Source: Heyndrickxia sporothermodurans
Lineage (GTDB): Bacteria; Bacillota; Bacilli; Bacillales; Bacillaceae_C
DNA length: 64,000 nt
Assembly (NCBI GenBank): GCA_018333075.1
Contig: BORH01000004.1
Span: forward strand, 124,001 to 188,000
Reading direction: 5' to 3'
Shown piece after piece: positions 27,100-36,483 of this stretch. The first letter of the stretch is position 1. Each line of letters starts with the position of its first letter. A model generated the notes under the pieces. The model had not been told where the DNA came from. It saw nothing but the letters and a program-made list of their open reading frames with translations, and did no database searches. Made by a program: the position numbers and the translations under genes.

Positions 27100-28041
27100 A
27101 TGAATGTTGAGACGCCTATAAAACAAAAGAACTACCAATCAACAGTCAGTACAAAAGAACGGATAAAAAGAAATTGGAACAAATATGGCTTAGTATATAT
27201 ATTTCTAATTCCCATTCTCATTCATTTTTTGATATTCCAAATCTTTCCGATACTTTTTAGCTTATATATTACGTTTATGGATTGGCCTGTGATTGGCGAT
27301 GCGACATTTGTTGGACTAAAAAATTGGATTAATTTTTTTCATGATAAATTAGCCTGGAAGGCGATTTGGAATACCGTTCTTTTTTCGATTTATTATATCC
27401 TGCCCACAATGGGGTTAGGGTTAACTCTTGCCTTAATGATAAATAGTGGAAAAAAAGGGACTGGTTTTTTCAAAGGGATCTTCTTTCTTCCGGTAGTTAC
27501 TTCCTTTGTTGTTGTATCTGGAATTTGGGCATGGATTTTTAAAGGAACTGAACAAGGCTTTATTAATTCATTACTTCATTTTATTGGTCTAGATCCACAA
27601 TTGTTTTTATCTGATTCTAAGCAAGCATTAATCGTATTAGCAGGTTTAAGTATTTTTAAAGTATGCGGAAGTACGATGATCTATTATTATGCAGGATTAC
27701 AGTCGATTCCAACCGAATATTATGAAGCGGCAAAAATAGATGGAGCTTCGACATGGCATATGTTTCGAAAAATTACGTTTCCACTACTACTGCCTATACA
27801 TTTCTATGTTGCTATTATAACCACAATTGGTTCTTTTCAAATTTTTGATTCAGCGTTTTTATTAACATCAGGTGGACCTAATTATTCAACGACCACAATC
27901 GTTTATTACTTATATCAAGAAGGTTTTACATCGTTAAGACTAGGTTATGCAAGTGTGCTAGCCTACGTATTGTTCTTTATCATTTTCGGTATTTCACTGA
28001 TTCAGAGAAAGTATTTAGGAAAAGAGGTTAGCTATAAATAG
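27100..28041 (+). CDS. Sugar ABC transporter permease (MalF-like)
   Basis: 313 residues with six membrane helices and the cytoplasmic EAA loop YYEAAKIDGASTWHMFRKI that contacts the ATPase. The ATG at 27100 follows AGGGGTGGAG; the longer frame from 27031 is rejected for lack of a ribosome site. It is the first of two permeases downstream of the binding protein. No ATPase gene is present, so a shared MsmK-type ATPase probably serves this importer. Confidence 0.92.
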   Translation: MNVETPIKQKNYQSTVSTKERIKRNWNKYGLVYIFLIPILIHFLIFQIFPILFSLYITFMDWPVIGDATFVGLKNWINFFHDKLAWKAIWNTVLFSIYYILPTMGLGLTLALMINSGKKGTGFFKGIFFLPVVTSFVVVSGIWAWIFKGTEQGFINSLLHFIGLDPQLFLSDSKQALIVLAGLSIFKVCGSTMIYYYAGLQSIPTEYYEAAKIDGASTWHMFRKITFPLLLPIHFYVAIITTIGSFQIFDSAFLLTSGGPNYSTTTIVYYLYQEGFTSLRLGYASVLAYVLFFIIFGISLIQRKYLGKEVSYK

Positions 28042-28055
28042 GAGGGAGTGATTGA

Positions 28056-28877
28056 ATGGAAAAGGCTGAAAAAAGATCATCTTTGATATATTTACCTCTT
28101 ATCATCTGTGGTCTTCTGTTTTTAACACCATTTTTTATTATGATAGTAGGCTCAATCGTTAATATGAGATTACCGATAGGAAATCCATTTACTTGGATTG
28201 TGAATGAAAAATTCACTTTCGACAACTTTAAATATATATTTATAAACGCAAAATTTTTTAAATGGTTTGTGAATTCACTTATTATTACGGTTATTCCTGT
28301 ATTAACAAATATGTTTTTCTCCGCTGTACTTGGTTATATTTTTGCAAGAAAGCAATTTCCATTTCGTGATGGCATCTTTTGGATGATGATGGCGGTGATC
28401 ATGCTTCCGAGCCAGTTACTCATTATTCCAAGATATATTATGTTCAGTGATTTTGGATGGATTAACACGTATCTTCCATTAATTGTTCCGGAAATATGGG
28501 GAATTATGGGTGTCTTTTTTGTCAGACAATACATGATGACCTTACCTAAGGATTTGGAAGAGGCTGCACAATTAGATGGTGCTGGTGATTTTACGATTTT
28601 TTTCCGGGTATATCTACCATTAGCAAAGCCGGTAATTGCAACAGTTGGTACATTTGCTTTTGTTTCCGGTTGGAATGATCTTTTAACACCTTTAATATTT
28701 ACTACAAGTGAGGAGATGTATCCGATCACTGTAGGGTTGGCTTCGCTACTTACAAAAGAAGGGAACTTTAGTGTTCAAATGGCGGGTTCTGTTATTTCCT
28801 TCATCCCAACATTCTTGATTTTCTTATTCTTTCAAAGATATTTTGTTAAAGGCATAGCTATGACAGGGATGAAATAA
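28056..28877 (+). CDS. Sugar ABC transporter permease (MalG-like)
   Basis: 273 residues and six helices. The EAA loop reads DLEEAAQLDGAGDFTIFFRV, and the typical MalG ending GIAMTGMK is present. It starts 14 bp after the first permease, behind GGAGGGAG. With its partner it forms the membrane channel of the CcpA-controlled importer. Confidence 0.92.
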   Translation: MEKAEKRSSLIYLPLIICGLLFLTPFFIMIVGSIVNMRLPIGNPFTWIVNEKFTFDNFKYIFINAKFFKWFVNSLIITVIPVLTNMFFSAVLGYIFARKQFPFRDGIFWMMMAVIMLPSQLLIIPRYIMFSDFGWINTYLPLIVPEIWGIMGVFFVRQYMMTLPKDLEEAAQLDGAGDFTIFFRVYLPLAKPVIATVGTFAFVSGWNDLLTPLIFTTSEEMYPITVGLASLLTKEGNFSVQMAGSVISFIPTFLIFLFFQRYFVKGIAMTGMK

Positions 28878-28915
28878 GTGTATATAGTAATTTAATTTGA
28901 AAGGAAAGTCATCTT

Positions 28916-30364
28916 ATGAGTGAGAAAAAAAGTAGAGAAGAATTTAAAGCAAAGCTTGAATTTATGGTTTCTACCATTAGAAAGCAAATAACTGATGGAG
29001 AGATTCCGATTGGGGAATATTTGCCTTCAGAAAATATCCTAACGAAGAGCTTTGATTTAAGTAAGAACTCAGTACGTAAAGGTTTAGAGGAGCTTGTAAA
29101 AGAAGGATTGATTGTGAAAAAGTCAAGAATTGGCAACCTAGTTGTTTCAAATAAACCATATGATCAAGTTATTTTAAGAGTGGGCTATTACCCATCTTTA
29201 TTGACTGATGCAAAATTTCAAACATTGGTACGCTGCTTTGAGGAAACGTATTCCCATATTAAAGTTCAAACCATCCCTTTGCCTTACGACCATTATCAAA
29301 AAACGGTTTATGATTTTTTTCAGAATGACATGATAGATGTTGTGAGTATTAATTATAACGATTATGTTGGATTTCAAGGCAATGAAGAAATGATGTTTGA
29401 AGCATTAGAAAAGGATCCAAAAATCTATTCTTTTTTAGAGGAACCATTTGAATCAAAAGAAAATCAGGAATTGGTTTTTGTTAAGCCGTTCGTATTTTCA
29501 CCGATTGTCCTTTGCTATAATCAAGAACATTTTATGAAAAAGAATATTGCTTTTCCTGATAGTGGATGGAAATGGAAACAGGCATTAGAAACGGCAAACC
29601 TACTACTTACAAACAATCAGGACAGTCAACATTGCGGGCTATATTTTCATCCCTTATCGATGAACCGTTGGCCAATTTTCCTCTTGCAAAACGGAGTTCA
29701 ATTTGAAAGATATGAAAATGGTGAGCTTGCATTTTCTTCTTCTAAGCTAACAGAAAGTATGAATCTGCTAAGAGATCTTTTTGATAGGCAGGGAATATTA
29801 CAAGCATTTTTATCTGACAGTGATCGCGATGCAGAAAAGTTGTTTTTAGAAGAACGCGTATCAATGATCGTTGCCTCTTATTTTAGTTTAAATGAAATAA
29901 AGGAGCACTCCATTCCATATGATATTGCACCACTTCCATATATAAAGGACGCTAAAACGATGCTGCTTATTATTGGTTTTTCGATTAATAAGCATTCAAC
30001 AAAAAAGGATGCTGCCAAGAAATTTGTAGAATTTATGGGGCTTCCTTCTACGCAGGAAATCATTCGAAAGGAAACATTAAGTATTCCGAGTGTAAAGGAG
30101 ATTGCTGAGAAAACAGGAGGAGAATCGGTATTTAAGCCATCTAGATATCATTTGTTTAGAGAAATCATCCCAAGTTACAGTTTGTATACGGATTTAGGGT
30201 TAACTGGTACCGTATTGAGTGAAGTTCGTAATGAGCTTCGAATATATTTATCCGATTTAATGGACGATAAAATTTTGCATCAGAGAATTAAAGCAATACT
30301 TACTAAATCTAAATCCAATGAGAAAGGAGTATCGATGATTGAAAACAATAGTAGCAAAAAATAA
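28916..30364 (+). CDS. GntR regulator fused to a solute-binding domain
   Basis: 482 residues. An N-terminal GntR winged helix (IRKQITDGEIPIGEYLPSEN, then KSFDLSKNSVRKGLEELVKE, about 20-75) is joined to a family-1 solute-binding domain (LRVGYYPSLLTDAKFQTLV, FSPIVLCYNQEHF, then KHSTKKDAAKKFVEFMG). There is no signal peptide, so the binding domain works in the cytoplasm as the sensor. This is an unusual swap for the normal FadR or UTRA domain. Placed directly after the importer genes, it probably senses the imported sugar. Its 3' end overlaps the next gene by 26 bp. Confidence 0.82.
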   Translation: MSEKKSREEFKAKLEFMVSTIRKQITDGEIPIGEYLPSENILTKSFDLSKNSVRKGLEELVKEGLIVKKSRIGNLVVSNKPYDQVILRVGYYPSLLTDAKFQTLVRCFEETYSHIKVQTIPLPYDHYQKTVYDFFQNDMIDVVSINYNDYVGFQGNEEMMFEALEKDPKIYSFLEEPFESKENQELVFVKPFVFSPIVLCYNQEHFMKKNIAFPDSGWKWKQALETANLLLTNNQDSQHCGLYFHPLSMNRWPIFLLQNGVQFERYENGELAFSSSKLTESMNLLRDLFDRQGILQAFLSDSDRDAEKLFLEERVSMIVASYFSLNEIKEHSIPYDIAPLPYIKDAKTMLLIIGFSINKHSTKKDAAKKFVEFMGLPSTQEIIRKETLSIPSVKEIAEKTGGESVFKPSRYHLFREIIPSYSLYTDLGLTGTVLSEVRNELRIYLSDLMDDKILHQRIKAILTKSKSNEKGVSMIENNSSKK

Positions 30365-31343
30365 TGGAATTAACATGATTGAAGATTCGCTTCCAATCAC
30401 TAAGCCTTCCTATTTATTAATTAAAACAATGTACTCAGTTATTTCCCCGGGGACAGAATTATCATTGATAGAAAAAAGTGAAGGCCGAACAGTGTCCTTA
30501 GGATATAGTGCTGTAGGAGTGGTGGAAGAATGTGGTGAGGGAACGGATGGATTTTCGAAAGGAGATCTTGTCGCATGTTACGGTGCACCATATGTTAAGC
30601 ATTCCGAATATTTGCTTGTTCCGAAAACCTTATGCTGTAAGGTTCCTAGCAATGTTCAACCAAAGGAAGCCGCACTTGCAGGAATTGGAGCGATTGCGAT
30701 ACATGCGCTTCGAATATCAAAGCTGGAATTTGGTGAAACCATTGTCATAGCTGGCCTTGGTTTGCTTGGTCAAATGATAGCTCAGGTAGCTAATGCAGCA
30801 GCCTTTAAAGTGTTTGCCTATGATGTTTCTGAAGAGAGGGCTTCGATGCTAGCAAACACACCGAATATTTTAGCATTTTCAGATTTAGCAAAATTAGAAG
30901 AATCTATCAAATCATATACAAACGGTCATGGTGCAGATGCTATTCACCTGTGCGCCGGTGGAAAAAATTCACCGCTAACTAATCAATGTCTTCATTGGGT
31001 TCGTGATAGAGGAAAAGTAGTGATTGTTGGCGATATTGAACCACATTTTCCGCGTGATTTAATGTTTGGGAAAGAGGCACAAGTGTTAATTTCAAGAGCA
31101 GGTGGACCTGGAAGATATGACAAAATCTACGAAGAGCACGCGATTGACTATCCTTATGGTTTTGTTCGTTGGCCGGAGGGAAGAAATGTTAGTGAATATT
31201 TACGGTTAGTGAGTGAGAAGCGGATTGATGTTACCTCATTTATTAATGAAGTAGTTGAGCTAAATAATGTGTGTTCAATTTATGAAGGGTTAATAAATAA
31301 AAATACACGAACCTTAACAAAAGTCATTCAATATCCAAATTAG
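30339..31343 (+). CDS. Medium-chain dehydrogenase/reductase
   Basis: 334 residues of the MDR (alcohol or polyol dehydrogenase) fold. The N-terminal catalytic part contains VISPGTELSLIEK and YSAVGVVEECGEG. The Rossmann part has IVIAGLGLLGQMIAQV. The structural zinc lobe of classical alcohol dehydrogenases seems absent. The likely start is TTG at 30339, behind AAGGAG and inside the end of the regulator gene, which indicates coupling. Oxidation of a sugar or polyol from the imported substrate is inferred. Confidence 0.8.
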   Translation: MKTIVAKNNGINMIEDSLPITKPSYLLIKTMYSVISPGTELSLIEKSEGRTVSLGYSAVGVVEECGEGTDGFSKGDLVACYGAPYVKHSEYLLVPKTLCCKVPSNVQPKEAALAGIGAIAIHALRISKLEFGETIVIAGLGLLGQMIAQVANAAAFKVFAYDVSEERASMLANTPNILAFSDLAKLEESIKSYTNGHGADAIHLCAGGKNSPLTNQCLHWVRDRGKVVIVGDIEPHFPRDLMFGKEAQVLISRAGGPGRYDKIYEEHAIDYPYGFVRWPEGRNVSEYLRLVSEKRIDVTSFINEVVELNNVCSIYEGLINKNTRTLTKVIQYPN

Positions 31344-31371
31344 GTATTTTGGGGAGGAGGGCACCTTTTAA

Positions 31372-32475
31372 ATGGAAATTCGGTTACTGGAGCCAGGTGA
31401 ATATAATGATGCTATTGCCTTATCTGATCAAACCTTTCGTGATCAGGACCATATCTCGATGGGATATGCGTTTCCACAGGTGTTTTCAAGTGTACTTAAG
31501 CAAGCATATGGTGCCTTTGATGGAGATAGATTAGTTAGCTTTATGGGTTTAGTTCCTGCAAGTATACGTGTCGGCTATGCGAAACTTAATGTCTTTTCTA
31601 TTGGTTCAGTCTGTACCCATCCTCACTATCGAAAACAAGGAATATCTAGCAAAATATTAGAAAGAGTTATAAAACATATAGACAAGGCGGGTGCTTCATT
31701 ATTATTCGTATCTGGTGATAGAAATCTATATCGAAGGGCAAATTGCTTTCGATTCGGTTTAAATTATCAGTATGAAATAGACTCTAGTACAGAGATGATC
31801 ACTTCGTTTGACGGTTTTGTGCGAGATAGCTTACCAACAGATATCTTTCAAATTGAAGAACTAGCCCACTTAAAAACGATAAGATATGACAGTAATATTT
31901 GGGAAATGAATCAGCTTTTCCAATCAGGAGGATATGCAAGTATTTTTAAAATGGAACAAAGATTGCTAGTAGCTGAACAAAATGGAAGAATAAAAGCCTT
32001 TGTTATTGTAGGTATTCCCAATAAGAAAAGCAAAGAGACAAAGTCAATATTAATAGATTGGGCAGGAGATTCAGATGCGGCAGTGGCTATTTTTAAAGAA
32101 TTAGTAAGAATGGGGACTAGTCAAAAAATAGAGATAACCATTCCATGGCACGATCCACTCGTTCATGCTTTACACAATCATTCTAATAAGCAAATGAAAA
32201 GCAGTGGAACTATCCATATAGTTAAACCAGAAAGACTAATACAACAAATATATCCTTATTTATTAGAAAAAAATCAACTACTTGCTGAGAAGCTAAAAGT
32301 TGAAACAGATGAAAATAGGAATGTTCAAATATGCTTAAATGAACATACATGTTCTTTCGATTCTGAAAAACTAGTAGAGCTTTTATTTAGTCCTCAAACT
32401 GATAGTAAATATAGTGCTTTTTCGACTATTTTTCCGATACCTTTACCTCATACAGATGGAATTCATTATGTATAA
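31372..32475 (+). CDS. GNAT-family N-acetyltransferase, Eis-like layout
   Basis: 367 residues. The N-terminal GNAT domain has the acetyl-CoA loop FSIGSVCTHPHYRKQGIS and FVSGDRNLYRRANCFRFG. A second domain follows, as in Eis-type acetyltransferases. It would acetylate an amine on a small molecule, perhaps an amino sugar or a toxic analogue, using acetyl-CoA. It lies 28 bp after the dehydrogenase and appears to be in the same operon. The acceptor is unknown. Confidence 0.78.
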   Translation: MEIRLLEPGEYNDAIALSDQTFRDQDHISMGYAFPQVFSSVLKQAYGAFDGDRLVSFMGLVPASIRVGYAKLNVFSIGSVCTHPHYRKQGISSKILERVIKHIDKAGASLLFVSGDRNLYRRANCFRFGLNYQYEIDSSTEMITSFDGFVRDSLPTDIFQIEELAHLKTIRYDSNIWEMNQLFQSGGYASIFKMEQRLLVAEQNGRIKAFVIVGIPNKKSKETKSILIDWAGDSDAAVAIFKELVRMGTSQKIEITIPWHDPLVHALHNHSNKQMKSSGTIHIVKPERLIQQIYPYLLEKNQLLAEKLKVETDENRNVQICLNEHTCSFDSEKLVELLFSPQTDSKYSAFSTIFPIPLPHTDGIHYV

Positions 32476-32530
32476 ATAGAATTTAGATTTTGTTTTAGTT
32501 CTACCTAATTATAAGAGGAGGCTGCAAAAT

Positions 32531-34513
32531 TTGAAACGTATATTTTCGATTACATTGTCTGTTTACTTTATTTTGTCACTTGTTATCATGCCAAAATCAA
32601 GTTATTTAAAGGCGGCAGGGAAAGCCGAAAATCTCGGGGTACCCCATCATTCTATCGGCATTTTGAGTGCTGTTTATGGTCTTGGTCCAAATGAGGAGGA
32701 AGCTATATATGCACCTTCTAATGGGAATCCTGCTGTATTGAATGTGATCAATGCGCAAACAGGAGAAAAAATCTCAACTCATTTACTTGAGGGTGCCACC
32801 CAAGCATGGGGAACTGTTATCGACAAATTTGGTCAGGTCTACATTGCTGGTGGTGCAAATCTATACCGATACGATCCAGATAAAGATAAAGTAGAGAATT
32901 TAGGGAGAGCTGTAAAGTCTGAAACTACTTTATGGCATATCAAAGCAGATGATGAGGGACGAATTTATGGAGGATCCTATCCAAATGGAAAGGTATTTAT
33001 GTATGATCCAGCTAAGAACCAATTTATTGATTTTGGTTCAATAGTTGAAGGAGAACAATATTCTAGAAGCATTGCATTATATAAAAATGATATTTTTGTA
33101 GGAATGGGTTCTAGAGCTCATCTAATCAAATTTAATCCAAAAACAGGAGGAAAGACGGAAATTATTCTTCCGGAGAAATATCAGAAGGAATCGTTTGTCT
33201 ATGATTTAGACGTAGTGAAAGACCGTTTGTTTGCAAGAATGTCTGATTCTAGCACTTTATTAGTATACGACCTTAAGCAAAGCAAATGGATTAATGAAAT
33301 CACAGGTGTTAAAGGGGTAAAAGTATCTCCAAAAGGACCAAAAAATCTTGTCTATTTTAATAAGGATAATGAGTTATTTTCTTATAATCTGAAAACGAAT
33401 AAACTGAGTGCGACAGGTTTCCATGATACCTGGAGTAATAAAGGATTTGGATGGGTTCATTTAAATGAACCGGATTTTACAGGTCCAAGCTTATCAAGCG
33501 TGATATTTAATGGACAATATTGGGTATACAATCCAAAGTCAGGAAAATCAAAGTTCATTCAAGCAGAAATGGAAGGCCAGCCAATTGGATTACAATCCAT
33601 ATGCTTAGGACCAGATGGGAATATATATACGAGTGGATATTTAACAGGTGGATTTGCACGATATTCACCATCTGAGAACAAAATTACTAGCTTCTCCGGC
33701 TTTGGTCAGGCAGAAAATATGATATCAACAAGTCGTTACTTATATTTAGGGGTCTATCCAGGAGCTGAAATATATCAATACGATCCTAACAAACCATATG
33801 ATTATAACCCATCAAATATTGAAGAATCAACGAATCCGAAACTGATATTTTCTTTGAAGAAATTCGATCAGGATCGCCCATTTGGTTTTGCAGAAGGGGA
33901 TGGTAAAGTTTTTATTGGAACAGTCCCTAGTTACGGAAAACTTGGAGGCACACTTACCATTTTCGATGAGAAATCTGGAAACAATGAAACTTATCAAGAT
34001 TTAATTCCGAATCAGAGTATTATCTCATTACAATATAAGGATGGATTGATTATTGGAGGAACGAGTATTTGGGGAGGATTAGGTGCAGAACCAGTTGCAG
34101 AGGAAGGGAAGTTATTTATTTTTGATGTAGCAACAAAACAAAAAATATATGAAGGAACACCACTTCCAGGTGAAAAGGCAATTGGAGCTTTATCTATTGA
34201 TAAGGACGGCTATCTATGGGGAATGAGCCCAGGAAAAATTTTTAAATTCGACTTAAATAGTCGTCAGGTTATTCAATCAAAACAATTATTTCCATTCAGC
34301 TGGACCGGTCTCGACCATTATTGGCGTGGAGCGTTCATCAATTATGACAAGGATGGACATTTTTATGGTTCAACTTTAGGAAATCTCTTTAAATTCAATC
34401 CAGACACATGGGAAATAGAGGTGCTTGAAAATAATGCAGCTTTATTTTCAAAAGACAAAGATGGAAATTTGTATTTTGGAAGAGATACAGAGTTGTTTCG
34501 ATTTAACCGATAA
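32531..34513 (+). CDS. Secreted beta-propeller protein of unknown function
   Basis: 660 residues. It has an N-terminal signal peptide (MKRIFSITLSVYFILSLVI) and no lipobox. The rest is repeated blade-like units with motifs such as LYRYDPDKDK, VFMYDPAKNQF, LIKFNPKTGG and IYQYDPNKP, giving a WD40/PQQ-like propeller. No catalytic signature is recognised. It could bind polysaccharide or be a lyase or sugar dehydrogenase of unknown class. TTG is the start, behind AGAGGAGG. It ends the operon, ahead of a strong terminator. Confidence 0.7.
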   Translation: MKRIFSITLSVYFILSLVIMPKSSYLKAAGKAENLGVPHHSIGILSAVYGLGPNEEEAIYAPSNGNPAVLNVINAQTGEKISTHLLEGATQAWGTVIDKFGQVYIAGGANLYRYDPDKDKVENLGRAVKSETTLWHIKADDEGRIYGGSYPNGKVFMYDPAKNQFIDFGSIVEGEQYSRSIALYKNDIFVGMGSRAHLIKFNPKTGGKTEIILPEKYQKESFVYDLDVVKDRLFARMSDSSTLLVYDLKQSKWINEITGVKGVKVSPKGPKNLVYFNKDNELFSYNLKTNKLSATGFHDTWSNKGFGWVHLNEPDFTGPSLSSVIFNGQYWVYNPKSGKSKFIQAEMEGQPIGLQSICLGPDGNIYTSGYLTGGFARYSPSENKITSFSGFGQAENMISTSRYLYLGVYPGAEIYQYDPNKPYDYNPSNIEESTNPKLIFSLKKFDQDRPFGFAEGDGKVFIGTVPSYGKLGGTLTIFDEKSGNNETYQDLIPNQSIISLQYKDGLIIGGTSIWGGLGAEPVAEEGKLFIFDVATKQKIYEGTPLPGEKAIGALSIDKDGYLWGMSPGKIFKFDLNSRQVIQSKQLFPFSWTGLDHYWRGAFINYDKDGHFYGSTLGNLFKFNPDTWEIEVLENNAALFSKDKDGNLYFGRDTELFRFNR

Positions 34514-34563
34514 AGTAATAAGAGGAAGTTTCCATTTTTATTAGATAAATTATTAAAAAGTAA

Positions 34564-34602
34564 AAAACGACTTGAGTCTATATGTCGGCTCAAGTCGTTT
34601 TT
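34564..34602 (+). terminator. Intrinsic terminator of the first ABC operon
   Basis: A 13-bp perfect stem: AAAACGACTTGAG (34564-34576) with CTCAAGTCGTTTT (34589-34601), with T residues continuing. It can act on both strands. Confidence 0.9.
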
Positions 34603-34651
34603 AATCATTTATCTTAGACTTCTATCCCCTTTAGATGAAACTAGAGGTTAT

Positions 34652-34840
34652 TTGGATGACGAAACAATTGCTTGTTTATTTATGAAGTACTATCGAGGGA
34701 CAAATACGGACCAATCACCTTATGGGACTGGATTAGGAATGAATATTGCTTGGCAGCTTGTTAAGTTATTAAAAGGAGAAATGTTCATTGAAAGTCAAGT
34801 GGGGGTTGGAACAAAAGTCACAATTGAATTTCCAATTTAA
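34652..34840 (+). pseudogene. Histidine kinase C-terminal fragment
   Basis: Only about 62 codons remain, with KYYRGTNTDQSPYGTGLGM and VGVGTKVTIEF. These are the F/G2 boxes and last strand of a HATPase domain from a sensor kinase. The N-box, dimerisation and sensor parts are missing. The possible TTG start lacks a ribosome site. It looks like the tail of a deleted kinase gene. Confidence 0.75.
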
Positions 34841-34877
34841 AACGAAAAGCAACCTTTAGTAGCCGAAATTCACTAAA

Positions 34878-34906
34878 AGCCCATGTAGCATCAAGGGCTA
34901 TTTTTT
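34878..34906 (+). terminator. Terminator after the kinase fragment
   Basis: A short stem AGCCC (34878-34882) and GGGCT (34895-34899) is followed by ATTTTTT. It is weak but correctly placed. Confidence 0.45.
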
Positions 34907-34930
34907 CTATTATAAAAATTATTATCTTAG

Positions 34931-34983
34931 TGTCCACATAGAGTGGAAAACTGGACGATTTGTCCACGAAGGGTGTCAGGCAC
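34931..34983 (+). repeat. Dispersed intergenic repeat, copy B
   Basis: It begins TGTCCACATAGAGTGGAAAA, then TTTGTCCACGAAGG, and ends GGGTGTCAGGCAC. Same order of elements as copy A at 13328. Confidence 0.7.
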
Positions 34984-35045
34984 TTGAGCAGTTAGCTAAG
35001 TTGTTATACGTCTGACTTTACAACAAGTATATATATATAATAAAC

Positions 35046-35057
35046 TGGTAATAACCA
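35046..35057 (+). promoter_or_regulatory. Possible operator at the GntR gene
   Basis: TGGTAATAACCA lies 30 bp before the GntR start codon. It is a compact form of the 18-bp palindromes at 35858, 36183 and 36251, so autoregulation is inferred. Confidence 0.45.
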
Positions 35058-35086
35058 CTATAAATAAAAATCTTAGCGGAGGGTTT

Positions 35087-35812
35087 ATGAAAAAAATTGA
35101 TAAAAAAAGTCGAATTCCTCTTTATACACAATTAATAGATATAATAATTGAGGATATTGAAAATGGAAGAATTCAACCAAATGAGAAATTACCATCTGAA
35201 AGAGATTTATGTGAAATGTTTGATGTAAGTCGAATTACGGTTAGACAAACATTACAGGAATTAGAAAGGGACGGTTACATATATAAAGAGCATGGAAAGG
35301 GTTCTTATGTGTCACCTCAAACCTATACTCAAAGTTTAGTAAAGTTTTATAGTTTTACAGAAGAAATGAAAAAAATGAATAAAGCACCTTCAACACAAGT
35401 GCTGGATTTTGAGATCATTGAATGTGGTGAAAAATTAGCAGGATATATGAAGTTGCAAACATATGATGAGGTGTATAAAATCACTCGACTACGTTTGGCT
35501 GATGGAGAACCTTTGATTTATGAAACATCTTATCTACCTGTTAATAGATTTCAGAATCTTACAAAGGAAGAGTTAATCCAAACTCCGATGTATGATATTT
35601 TTAAATATAAATATCAAGTTCAAATAACAAATGGAACAGAAACCTTTGTTGCGGTAAAAACAAAAACGGAAGAGGCAAAATGGCTAAAAATCAATAAAGA
35701 TATACCTAGTATGCTTATTAAGCGTCTTACCTTTGAAAATGATCATGTGATCGAATATACTACCAGTATTGCTAGAGGGGATAAATTTTTCTACACGGTA
35801 GAGTTACAATAA
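35087..35812 (+). CDS. GntR/UTRA-family sugar-responsive regulator
   Basis: 241 residues. An N-terminal winged helix (GRIQPNEKLPSERDLCEMF, then DVSRITVRQTLQELERDG, about 28-70) is followed by a UTRA ligand domain (TRLRLADGEPLIYETSYLP). It belongs to the HutC/NagR (YvoA) subfamily, which binds sugar phosphates. The start follows GCGGAGGG. It is divergent in role but co-directional with the importer operon starting at 36484, and the intervening region carries several palindromes of the right type. It is probably the repressor of that operon and of itself. Confidence 0.88.
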   Translation: MKKIDKKSRIPLYTQLIDIIIEDIENGRIQPNEKLPSERDLCEMFDVSRITVRQTLQELERDGYIYKEHGKGSYVSPQTYTQSLVKFYSFTEEMKKMNKAPSTQVLDFEIIECGEKLAGYMKLQTYDEVYKITRLRLADGEPLIYETSYLPVNRFQNLTKEELIQTPMYDIFKYKYQVQITNGTETFVAVKTKTEEAKWLKINKDIPSMLIKRLTFENDHVIEYTTSIARGDKFFYTVELQ

Positions 35813-35857
35813 CTGAAAAAAAGGTATTTTTCTATATTGTAGCTTCTTATCAAATAT

Positions 35858-35875
35858 GGTTATGATGTCATTACC
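35858..35875 (+). promoter_or_regulatory. 18-bp palindrome, probable GntR operator 1
   Basis: GGTTATGATGTCATTACC differs little from the two palindromes downstream. It lies just after the GntR gene. Confidence 0.6.
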
Positions 35876-36050
35876 AACTAACACAGGAATGTGTTTTTTT
35901 TATATTATTAATTAACAATGGATAACGACATATGAACAAATTCGATCTATTGAATAAGGTAATTTCATATATAGATGCTCTATATTCGTAGGAAATAAAA
36001 TTTAAAATAGTACGAATAGAAAAATACTACTCAATTTTTAGAAAATTAAC

Positions 36051-36106
36051 TTTACAATAATATCTTTTATGCTTATAATCTATTTATCACTTGTTATAAC
36101 CACTAG
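36051..36106 (+). promoter_or_regulatory. Promoter of the second ABC operon with operator half-site
   Basis: TTTACA (36051-36056), 17-nt spacer, perfect -10 TATAAT (36074-36079). TTGTTATAACCACTAG (36091-36106), which shares the ATAACC half-site, sits at the expected start of transcription. The mRNA leader would be about 400 nt and contains the next two operators and the cre. Confidence 0.6.
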
Positions 36107-36182
36107 TAGAAAAAAGATTAATGAGTTAATCATCATGGTAGTTCCTAAATAAAAGCAAGTTTAATGTTTTTTTACCATATCT

Positions 36183-36200
36183 GGTAATGACATCATTACC
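36183..36200 (+). promoter_or_regulatory. 18-bp palindrome, probable GntR operator 2
   Basis: GGTAATGACATCATTACC has perfect arms (GGTAATGA / TCATTACC). It is the best copy of the motif. Confidence 0.7.
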
Positions 36201-36250
36201 TTAGTGAACATGTTTTCAAAATTAATTTCCAATGAAAAGGTGCTTATTCT

Positions 36251-36268
36251 GGTAATGACATCATAACC
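36251..36268 (+). promoter_or_regulatory. 18-bp palindrome, probable GntR operator 3
   Basis: GGTAATGACATCATAACC differs from operator 2 at one base and lies 68 bp further on. Paired sites at about 6.5 helical turns could support cooperative binding. Confidence 0.65.
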
Positions 36269-36408
36269 GTTAGTTGATTAACATCAAATGGGGTACCTGT
36301 GGTTATTTAAAAACTGAATGATTTACTAGTATTAAGTATTTTTGGGGGTGGGGTTGGGCCAATAGATTTAAAGCTTTAGCTTCTTAATTGTAGTAAGGGT
36401 AGCATATT

Positions 36409-36422
36409 TGTAAGCGTTAACA
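36409..36422 (+). promoter_or_regulatory. Perfect CcpA cre site
   Basis: TGTAAGCGTTAACA fits every position of the cre consensus TGWAANCGNTNWCA. It lies 62 bp before the first permease codon, so it would act as a roadblock or indicate a second, nearer promoter. Catabolite repression of the operon is expected. Confidence 0.8.
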
Positions 36423-36483
36423 TTGCTGTGCTAATTTAATTTGAACAGTTTATCCTTTTGCTGTTTGTAGGGGGTGTGTATGA

